Positions 58,433 through 64,000 of a DNA stretch of 64,000 nt are shown in pieces. The stretch's first letter is position 1. Each line of letters opens with the position of its first letter. Below the pieces are notes generated by a model that saw only the letters and a list, made by a program, of their open reading frames with translations, did not search any database and was not told the DNA's origin. Origin of the DNA: Haloglomus litoreum (GTDB lineage: Archaea > Halobacteriota > Halobacteria > Halobacteriales > Haloarculaceae). Position numbers and translations under genes: made by a program. The stretch is from positions 2,046,001 to 2,110,000 of the forward strand of contig NZ_CP119988.1 in the NCBI RefSeq assembly GCF_029338515.1, written 5' to 3'.

Positions 58433-59353
58433 TTATCGCTCTACCGTCCCGCCCGCAGTGTCCAGCGTCAGTCGGCGCGTCGTTCCCTCTCGCTCCTGCC
58501 AGCGTGCCTCGACCGGGTCCAGCCCGGCGTCGGTCCCGACCGCGACGAACGAGGGTCCGGTCCCCGAGAGCGAAGCCCCCGCAGCGTCCGGGAGCGCCTC
58601 GACCGCCGGGTCGGCCGTGAAGCCCAGCGCCGCACAGAAGGCGAAGCCGTTGACCGTCATCGCGCGGGCGTACTCGCCGTCGAGCGCGAGTTCGCGCACG
58701 AGGTCGGCGACGGGCGCGATGCGCTCGCAGCGCCCCACGTCCGCATCGGCCGAGAACGCGCGCTCGTCGGGCGTCCAGACGAGTGCCCGCCACGCGGTCG
58801 GGAGCGTCTCCCGCGAGAGCAGCGCGTCCTCGGTGTTGTCCGTCACCGTCACCCCGCCAAGCATCGAGGCCGAGGCGTCGTCGAACGCGCCCGTCACCGT
58901 GACACCGGCGTCGCGCGCGGCCTGGACGCCGAGGCGGCAGGCGGCCGCACGAGTGGGGGCGTCCGGGGCCGCGCGCTCGTCGTCCGGGAGCGCGTCCGCG
59001 GGTGCCCGGTCGAGTGCGTCGAGCGTCGCCAGCACGGTCGCGTTCGCCGCGGCGGACGAGGACTTGAGCCCGGCCGCCATCGGCACCTCGCTCTCGGTGC
59101 GGACGTGTCCGCCGCTCGGCCCGTCGTCCGTCGGCTGCCCGCCCCCGTGTCGCTCCAGAACCAGTTCCACGCACCGCTCGACGAGTCGCGTGTCCGCGTC
59201 CGGCGCGCCCGCGATCTCGGCGGTCACGCGCCCCGAGTCATCGAGTTCGACCGACGCCCGCGTCCGGGCGTCGATGGCGAAGGCACTCCCGGACCCGTTG
59301 GCGAGCGCGTTCAGGACCGTCCCCGCGCCGGGCGCGGCTGCGCGACCCTCCAT
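58433..59353 (-). CDS. aroK: Archaeal GHMP-type shikimate kinase
   Basis: This 306-residue kinase phosphorylates shikimate. Archaea use a GHMP-family enzyme unrelated to bacterial AroK. Motif 2 is PMAAGLKSSSAAANATVLAT (about residues 99-118); motif 3 is SLSGTGPSFVAVG near 275. The start MEGRAAAPGAGTVLNALANG is the usual archaeal opening. Immediately upstream of chorismate mutase in the operon. Confidence 0.94.
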   Translation of the reverse strand: MEGRAAAPGAGTVLNALANGSGSAFAIDARTRASVELDDSGRVTAEIAGAPDADTRLVERCVELVLERHGGGQPTDDGPSGGHVRTESEVPMAAGLKSSSAAANATVLATLDALDRAPADALPDDERAAPDAPTRAAACRLGVQAARDAGVTVTGAFDDASASMLGGVTVTDNTEDALLSRETLPTAWRALVWTPDERAFSADADVGRCERIAPVADLVRELALDGEYARAMTVNGFAFCAALGFTADPAVEALPDAAGASLSGTGPSFVAVGTDAGLDPVEARWQEREGTTRRLTLDTAGGTVER

Positions 59354-59561
59354 CGGCCGTCGGTCGGTGGGGGGCACACTAAGCCATGGCGGTCGGGGCG
59401 GTTGCTGCGGATGCGCGCTCGCGGGGGTCGGCCGCTCCTCGCCCCGGGTGTGTGATCGCTTGCCACACGTCCACTCCTGTACATGGAAGTGGATGAACGT
59501 CGTTCGTTCCCCGGCTCTCGATCGTGAACGCGAGTGCAGTGGGGGCGAGTCTCACACAACG

Positions 59562-59569
59562 TTTAGTAC
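59562..59569 (+). promoter_or_regulatory. TATA-like element for the small gene at 59592
   Basis: TTTAGTAC lies 23-30 bases before ATG 59592. It is the main reason for calling that small gene. Confidence 0.45.
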
Positions 59570-59591
59570 CCAGCAAGTATTGCCTTCCCAC

Positions 59592-59810
59592 ATGGACTTC
59601 GCCAGTCCCGTCGCATCGCGTATCGCCGGGGAGCCGACCGACTCCTTCAGCACCGGCAAGACATTCGCGACGTGGACATTCAATACGGCGAAGAACCCCT
59701 TCGCGGCCAAGCGACAGTTCAACGCGTCCATGCACTCGGGCATGGCCCCTGTCGTGAGGTATCGCGAGGAACATCACCCATCGGCCTCGGGTGAGGGCCT
59801 GTCGTCGTGA
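59592..59810 (+). CDS. 72-residue protein of unknown function (candidate)
   Basis: The reading begins MDFASPVASRIAGEPTDSFS and continues STGKTFATWTFNTAKNPFAAKRQF, with more Lys, Asn, Thr and Phe than neighbours and less acidic. The TATA-like element at 59562-59569 has the right distance. The stop overlaps no other gene, and the DUF5794 gene begins right after. It may be a real accessory gene or a chance frame with a promoter belonging to the next gene. The preceding interval 59354-59591 has no other gene. Confidence 0.42.
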   Translation: MDFASPVASRIAGEPTDSFSTGKTFATWTFNTAKNPFAAKRQFNASMHSGMAPVVRYREEHHPSASGEGLSS

Positions 59811-59811
59811 G

Positions 59812-60774
59812 ATGAGCGTCTCTCGCCACCCGGTCGCCCTCCGCCTCGAACAGCACGTCGGCCGCGGAACGCGGCTGCTCGCGACCGTCATGCTGCTGCC
59901 GCTCATCGACGGGATCTTCCCCGCCCTCGTACTGGCGGGTGGGGTCGACGACCTGACCGGCATCCTCGAGGTCGGCCTGCTCGTGTTCGGTGGCTCGGCC
60001 ACCGTCGCGGTCATCCTCGCCGAGATGGACGGCAGCCGCCGCGAACAGGTCTCGTCCGTCCTCCTGGTGGGGGTCGGCGTCGTCTCGCTGGCCGCAGTCG
60101 AGGCCGCACTCGCGCCGACCATCGAGACGCTCCTGAACCTGACCATCTTCAGCCGGTTCGCCGCGCTGGTCATCCTCGCGGTCGCCGCGAAGACCGCCTC
60201 GGCCACCGTGGGCGAGTACCTTCCCAGCCCGGCGGTCATCATCGGGCTCGGGCTCGTCGCCAGCGCCGACCCCTCCGGTGCGAGTCTCGAGATCGTCACC
60301 GACCCGTGGCTCGTCGCCCGAGGGGCAGCGGCCGGCGGGGTCGGCGTCGCGTTCGCGCTCGGCGTCGCCCTGTTCGGCCCCTGGCTCCGCGGGGTCGTCG
60401 ACCTCGACCGCTTCCGCTTCGGCAGCGCCGTCGCGCTCGGCGTCCTCCCGCTGTCCATCCTCGAGCTCATCCCGGCGAACGCGCCGCTCGCACTCGCGGT
60501 GCTGGGCATCACGTCCCTGCTGGCGTTCGACCCCGACGGCCGCGGCGGGCCGCTCCCGGCCGATGAGGCCGAGGGCCCCGTCGCGGAGGACGAGCCGCTC
60601 GGGCCCATCGTGGCCGCGGACGGCGAGGGCGGCGCCGGTGACGCGGAGGTGGCCATCGAGAACGTCGACCCCGACGCGACGCCGCGTGTCGACGCGGTCG
60701 CCCCGGACGAGGCCGACGACGAGGTCGACCACACCCCCGGTATCTCCGACGGCGACCGGGCGCCGTGGCTGTGA
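59812..60774 (+). CDS. DUF5794 family membrane protein
   Basis: This 320-residue protein begins MSVSRHPVALRLEQHVGRGT and has about six helices (LLATVMLLPLIDGIFPALVLAGG; GLLVFGGSATVAVILAEM; SSVLLVGVGVVSLAAVEAALA; FAALVILAVAAKTASATVGEYLP; GGVGVAFALGVALFGPWLRG; FGSAVALGVLPLSILELIP), then an acidic C-terminal tail of about 90 residues. I recognise it as the haloarchaea-wide DUF5794 family. Function unknown. Confidence 0.86.
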   Translation: MSVSRHPVALRLEQHVGRGTRLLATVMLLPLIDGIFPALVLAGGVDDLTGILEVGLLVFGGSATVAVILAEMDGSRREQVSSVLLVGVGVVSLAAVEAALAPTIETLLNLTIFSRFAALVILAVAAKTASATVGEYLPSPAVIIGLGLVASADPSGASLEIVTDPWLVARGAAAGGVGVAFALGVALFGPWLRGVVDLDRFRFGSAVALGVLPLSILELIPANAPLALAVLGITSLLAFDPDGRGGPLPADEAEGPVAEDEPLGPIVAADGEGGAGDAEVAIENVDPDATPRVDAVAPDEADDEVDHTPGISDGDRAPWL

Positions 60775-60813
60775 GGACCGCAGCTACTTGCCCGTCGGTC
60801 ACCTGGCACGGGC

Positions 60814-61266
60814 ATGGGGACGCACGAGACGGTCACCTTCCGGACCGACATGACGGCCCACGAGGTGGCCGCGAACTGGCCCGCGGACGACCTGACCTGG
60901 ATGCGGAACGCCCGTCACCACGACGGCGCCTTCTCCTGCCTGCTGACCTCGCACGTCGGGCGAGAGCCGGAAGCGCTGGCGGCCGCGCTGCTCGATGGCT
61001 TCCCGTCGGTCGAACGCGTCGCATGGACCCAGCTCCAGAACACGGAGGACGCCTGCCTGGCCGTCGTCTACGAGCGGCCGCCCCCTCACGAGGCGGATGC
61101 GGTCGACGCCTGGCGGGTTCTCCGGGTGGCCTCGGGGCCGTTCTACTGGGACCTCGCCCGCGACGCCGTCCGCGAGCAGACTGGCATCCCGGTCCAGACG
61201 TGGTACGAGATCACGGACGGCGACTCGGACATCCGGACGATGCCCCGCGAGGAGACGCCGTACTGA
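60814..61266 (+). CDS. Uncharacterised soluble protein
   Basis: This 150-residue protein (MGTHETVTFRTDMTAHEVAA) has no signal, membrane segment or known motif. Aromatic-rich stretches (WPADDLTWMRN, GPFYWDLARDAV, WYEITDG) suggest a folded domain. It ends 26 bases before the convergent uracil-DNA glycosylase gene. The family is not recognised. Confidence 0.7.
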   Translation: MGTHETVTFRTDMTAHEVAANWPADDLTWMRNARHHDGAFSCLLTSHVGREPEALAAALLDGFPSVERVAWTQLQNTEDACLAVVYERPPPHEADAVDAWRVLRVASGPFYWDLARDAVREQTGIPVQTWYEITDGDSDIRTMPREETPY

Positions 61267-61291
61267 GTCGGCCCGTCGTGCCTCCACGGAC

Positions 61292-61921
61292 TCACCCGAC
61301 CGTCGTCGCGACGCCCTTCGTCTGCCGGTAGTCCCGGTCGAGAATGGTCTCCAGCCGCTCCACGAGCGCCCGCTCGTCCGCGGGTGTCCACCCCGAGGGC
61401 TCGGCCACGGGGACCAGCAGGAACCCCCTCCCCGTCACCTCCTGGGCGTGCAGCGCGGCCGCCTCGGTCGGCAGCCGGTCGGCGAGCGCGGTGTGCTCGC
61501 GGAGTCCGTACCCGAGCGCCCGGTCGCCCACGAGGACGAGGATGTGGGCGTTCACGGCCCGGAGCTCCGCGTCGAGGTAGCGCTCGGCGTCGGCGTACGC
61601 CGCCTCGTCGGGGTCGAGGGAACCGTCGGCTCGCTCCCCGATCCGCCACACCTCCGGGTGTGCGTACGAGCAGAAGCAGTTCCAGCAGTCGGGACGGTCC
61701 GCGTACGGTTCGGCCAGCAGCCCGACCGCGTGCAGGACCCGCTGCAGTCGGACGCCGGCGACGGACTCCGTGAACGGGACGCCCGTCCCCTCCCCACCGT
61801 GTCGGCCGGGATGGTCGCCGACGACGTGGACGTCGGCGTTGGCGTCCCCGTACCCGGGGACCGCGCGACCGTAGTAGCGGATGCCGAACGGGTTCGACAC
61901 CTCCGACGTGACGTTCTCCAC
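61292..61921 (-). CDS. Uracil-DNA glycosylase superfamily protein
   Basis: This 209-residue protein begins MENVTSEVSNPFGIRYYGRA from GTG 61921. It has VVGDHPGRHGGEGTGVPFTESVAGVRLQRVLHAVGLL, comparable to the GEAPG-E-GxPF-GxxGxxL motif of UDG families, and DCWNCFCSYAHPEV with Cys residues that may hold an Fe-S cluster. VNAHILVLVGDRALGYGL and a C-terminal WTPADERALVERLETIL follow. Base-excision repair of uracil is the likely role. A TATA-like GATATGAG (61944-61951, minus strand) lies 23-30 bases upstream. Confidence 0.8.
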   Translation of the reverse strand: MENVTSEVSNPFGIRYYGRAVPGYGDANADVHVVGDHPGRHGGEGTGVPFTESVAGVRLQRVLHAVGLLAEPYADRPDCWNCFCSYAHPEVWRIGERADGSLDPDEAAYADAERYLDAELRAVNAHILVLVGDRALGYGLREHTALADRLPTEAAALHAQEVTGRGFLLVPVAEPSGWTPADERALVERLETILDRDYRQTKGVATTVG

Positions 61922-61943
61922 GGGCCCCTGTAGACGTGCCCGG

Positions 61944-61951
61944 GATATGAG
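61944..61951 (-). promoter_or_regulatory. TATA box for the uracil-DNA glycosylase-like gene
   Basis: On the minus strand this reads CTCATATC, 23-30 bases before GTG 61921, supporting a leaderless GTG start. Confidence 0.45.
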
Positions 61952-62018
61952 CGTCGCGACGACGGCAGGCCACGCCAGCGGCGCAAGGGGCAAGCCCCCG
62001 GCCCCCGAGGCGGTTCCC

Positions 62019-62846
62019 ATGACGGACGCATCCGGCGCTGCGGCCGACCGTGCACCCGACAGCGACGTGCTGGACGTCGAGTACACCCACGAACACGTCG
62101 CGCGGGTGATGTTGGCGCGCCCCGACTCGCTGAACGCGTACAACGAGGCGCTCCTGCACGACCTCGTCCCGACGCTCGACGCACTGGACGACGCCCGCGA
62201 GATCAGGGCCATCGTCCTCACCGGCGAAGGGGACGGGTTCTGTGCGGGCGTCGACCTCGACGAGATGCCGCTCTCGGCGGAGCAGGACCTCGCCGAGTAC
62301 GAGGCCGGCCTCGGGATGTTCCAGAACGTGGTGGTCACACTGCGCGGGATGGGCACGCCGGTCGTCGCCGCGGTCAACGGCTACGCGATGGGCGCGGGAT
62401 GCGACACGGCGCTGGCCTGCGACTTCCGCATCGCCGGGGAGTCCGCGACCATGGCCGAGACGTTCGTCGATGTCGGGTTCGTCCCGGGCGACGGGGGGGC
62501 CTACCTCCTGCCGCGCATCGTCGGTGAGGCGAAGGCGAAGGAGCTCATCATGACCGGCAAGCACGTCTCCGGCGCGGACCTCGTCGAGTGGGGCCTGGCC
62601 CGCGAGTGCGTTCCCGACGACGAGTTGCAAGAGACCGCAACCGAGTTCGCCGCGGAACTGGCCTCGGGGCCGCCCGTCGCCCTCGCGGAGTCGAAGGCGC
62701 TGGTCAACGAGGCGTTCGACGTGGACCTGGAGACGGCCCACCAGCACGCCACCCGTGCCCAGCGCATCTGCTCGCAGACCGACGACCACGAGGAGGCGGT
62801 GCAGGCGTTCGCGGAGGACCGCGAGCCGGAGTTCGAGGGGCGGTGA
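62019..62846 (+). CDS. Enoyl-CoA hydratase/isomerase family protein
   Basis: This 275-residue crotonase has NAYNEALLHDLVPTLDAL, oxyanion-hole GDGFCAGVDL and AAVNGYAMGAGCDTALACDFRIAGESA. One catalytic Glu of classical hydratases (in GEAKAKELIMTG) is present. The other position, usually Glu in a QPE motif, is Phe, and an Asp sits in FVPGDGGAY instead. That pattern is seen in isomerase- or other-function crotonases, so strict hydratase activity is not certain. A variable C-terminal helix follows. Confidence 0.9.
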   Translation: MTDASGAAADRAPDSDVLDVEYTHEHVARVMLARPDSLNAYNEALLHDLVPTLDALDDAREIRAIVLTGEGDGFCAGVDLDEMPLSAEQDLAEYEAGLGMFQNVVVTLRGMGTPVVAAVNGYAMGAGCDTALACDFRIAGESATMAETFVDVGFVPGDGGAYLLPRIVGEAKAKELIMTGKHVSGADLVEWGLARECVPDDELQETATEFAAELASGPPVALAESKALVNEAFDVDLETAHQHATRAQRICSQTDDHEEAVQAFAEDREPEFEGR

Positions 62847-62852
62847 ACGAGG

Positions 62853-63386
62853 TCAGCGGGGCTCCGAGCGCTCGAACGGCTCGTCGTCGGGCTCGTCGAC
62901 CCCACCAGCGGGGGACGCGGTGACCGGAGTCTGCCGCTCGACGCGGAGTGCCTCGACATCGAGCGTGTACTCCACGCCGGGGAGGACGGTCTCGCCGCGG
63001 TACGTCCGGACCGCCGCGACGACGGCCAGGAAGAGGAGCACCGTGGAGAGGGGATCGAACAGCGTGCCGAGACCGACGCTGAACCCGTAGACGAGGTCGA
63101 AGAGGACGCTCTGGACGAGACCGACCCCGTACAGGGCGATGCTCCCCCATTTGACGACGGTCATGGTGGTCCCGACGGTGATGACCGCGAGGAGGACCGC
63201 GATGAGCGTCGCCTCGCCGAGGACGCCGACGACCTGCCCGCCGACGGTACGGAACGGGGTCAGGGGCGTGCCGTTCAGGAGTCGGCTCACGACGTTCACC
63301 AGTAGCTGCAGCGCGGCCAGCAGGACGGCGAGCGCCAGGGCGGGTCGTACCAGCGATTCGACGGATGGCATGTCTTCTGTGGACAT
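62853..63386 (-). CDS. Membrane protein of unknown function
   Basis: This 177-residue protein begins MSTEDMPSVESLVRPALALA and has about four helices (LALAVLLAALQLLVNVVSRLL; VLGEATLIAVLLAVITVGTTMTVV; ALYGVGLVQSVLFDLVYGFSVGLG; LSTVLLFLAVVAAVRTYRG) and a polar C-terminal tail. A TATA-like GCTTATCA on the minus strand (63410-63417) lies 24-31 bases upstream of ATG 63386. It ends six bases after the convergent enoyl-CoA hydratase. Confidence 0.75.
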   Translation of the reverse strand: MSTEDMPSVESLVRPALALAVLLAALQLLVNVVSRLLNGTPLTPFRTVGGQVVGVLGEATLIAVLLAVITVGTTMTVVKWGSIALYGVGLVQSVLFDLVYGFSVGLGTLFDPLSTVLLFLAVVAAVRTYRGETVLPGVEYTLDVEALRVERQTPVTASPAGGVDEPDDEPFERSEPR

Positions 63387-63551
63387 GTGTCCATGATTCG
63401 CTCTGAGAATGATAAGCAAGGCCACCGTACCGCCGGTGCAACGGGACGATGAGTCCGAACGCCGGTCATCGGTGGGCCTCCGTGGCCGCAGGTGGTCCGG
63501 AGACCGTGGTGGCCCGGTCCTCACCCTGGGGTCTGCGTGCCGTGGCTGGCC

Positions 63552-63743
63552 TCAATCGTCGCCCGGCCGGCCGCGCGAGGCGACCACGACCATGGCGACG
63601 ACCGCCATGACGGCGGCGACCGCGGGGTAGCTGACGACCGCCATCGCGGCGAAGGGGGCGACCGTGAAGGCGACCACGTATCGGACGGGCGGGGCCCGTC
63701 GGTGCTGTGCGCGTGCTGCTTCGTAGTGTGCGTCTGCTTGCAT
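63552..63743 (-). CDS. Small two-helix membrane protein
   Basis: This 63-residue protein (MQADAHYEAARAQHRRAPPV) has helices YVVAFTVAPFAAMAVVSYPAVAAVMAVVAMVVVAS and a short polar end. It lies downstream of, and on the same strand as, the truncated gene at 63783. No family is recognised. Confidence 0.62.
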   Translation of the reverse strand: MQADAHYEAARAQHRRAPPVRYVVAFTVAPFAAMAVVSYPAVAAVMAVVAMVVVASRGRPGDD

Positions 63744-63782
63744 CGGTGGAGGGTGTCAGCGGGGACTGGACTCCCGGGCCAG

Positions 63783-64000
63783 TCAGCCGTGGTCTCGGGG
63801 TGGGTCGGTGCCCTCGTCCGCCGTCTCGGTATCGCGCTTCTCGTCGTCGCGCTCGCGTTCGTACTCGACGGCGACGGCGTGGACCGCCTCGACGCCGAAG
63901 GCGTCGGCGACGTGGGCGGTCATGGCGTCGGCGTCGCGGGCGCCGAACGCGCCCTCGATGCGGGCGGTCACGTCGACGTAGATGTCGAGCGAGCCCGGGC
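63783..64000 (-). CDS. Partial gene of unknown function, 5' end outside the window
   Basis: The minus-strand frame is open to the right edge; the last about 72 codons are visible. The readable part is LDIYVDVTARIEGAFGARDA, then AMTAHVADAFGVEAVHAVAVEYERERDDEKRD, and it ends TDPPRDHG. An internal GTG at 63971 is not the natural start because the frame upstream (LDIYVDV) reads smoothly as protein. Too little is present to assign a family. Confidence 0.55.
   Translation of the reverse strand, partial: PGSLDIYVDVTARIEGAFGARDADAMTAHVADAFGVEAVHAVAVEYERERDDEKRDTETADEGTDPPRDHG

Overview
The window reads as a haloarchaeal chromosome. Coding DNA is very GC-rich with G/C-dominated third positions, and the proteins are strongly acidic. 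Exported proteins carry twin-arginine signals with lipoboxes. Many genes appear leaderless, with an AT-rich TATA element 23 to 31 bases before the start codon. Lineage-typical families include HTH-10 regulators, HalOD1, archaeal GHMP-type shikimate kinase, archaeal TyrRS, geranylgeranyl-type CtaB and DUF420. The genus cannot be named. I saw no rRNA, tRNA, CRISPR array, insertion sequence, prophage or replication origin.

Region by region. 1-2.1 kb: end of a CtaA/CtaB-type heme synthase and a membrane protein. 2.1-4.1 kb: small genes, including one broken by a 20-bp tandem duplication and a VapBC module whose toxin has a frameshift. 4.1-10.5 kb: 3-hydroxyacyl-CoA dehydrogenase, then a complete livKGFHM ABC importer on the minus strand. 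Two matching 14-bp palindromes lie between livK and a divergent alpha/beta hydrolase. 11.6-15.9 kb: an HTH-10 regulator, a Tat-exported PhaZ7/lipase-like hydrolase rich in cysteine, and an ABC-2 exporter. 15.9-22.6 kb: a lipoyl-less E2-type acyltransferase, an HtrA-like protease, DUF420, a Tat lipoprotein, and a membrane-anchored protein with eleven calcium-type repeats and a metzincin-like site. 23.2-26 kb: acyl-CoA dehydrogenase and a Tat-exported protein ending in an acidic tract and a collagen-like 8-residue repeat. 26-31 kb: small proteins, NDH-2-like oxidoreductase, BtpA, VOC proteins. 30.4-37 kb: CcdA/TlpA, a DUF3179 lipoprotein, two paralogous lipoproteins, and a potassium channel with two RCK modules. 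37-44 kb: zinc finger, DoxX/flavin reductase, TyrRS, VOC dioxygenase, thiolase with DUF35. 43.8-51.7 kb: MscS, CDGSH protein, short TrxR-like flavoprotein, methyltransferase, penicillin acylase, HAD hydrolase and several tiny genes. 51.7-57.4 kb: HxlR with a MerB-like lyase, HisH, AAC(3)-like acetyltransferase, AI-2E permease, carbonic anhydrase, winged-helix/HalOD1 pair. 57.6-64 kb: DoxX, chorismate mutase and shikimate kinase, DUF5794, uracil-DNA glycosylase-like protein, enoyl-CoA hydratase and membrane proteins, ending in a gene cut by the edge.

How they may work together. One enzyme for each of the four beta-oxidation steps occurs in the window (acyl-CoA dehydrogenase, hydratase, 3-hydroxyacyl-CoA dehydrogenase, thiolase), but at separate loci. 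The cluster at 4-14 kb (dehydrogenase, Liv importer, hydrolase, regulator, exported depolymerase-like enzyme) could form a scavenging unit for esters or polyhydroxyalkanoate; this is inference. Housekeeping genes (tyrS, hisH, aroK, chorismate mutase) are interspersed, so this is core chromosome with accessory patches, not one mobile island.
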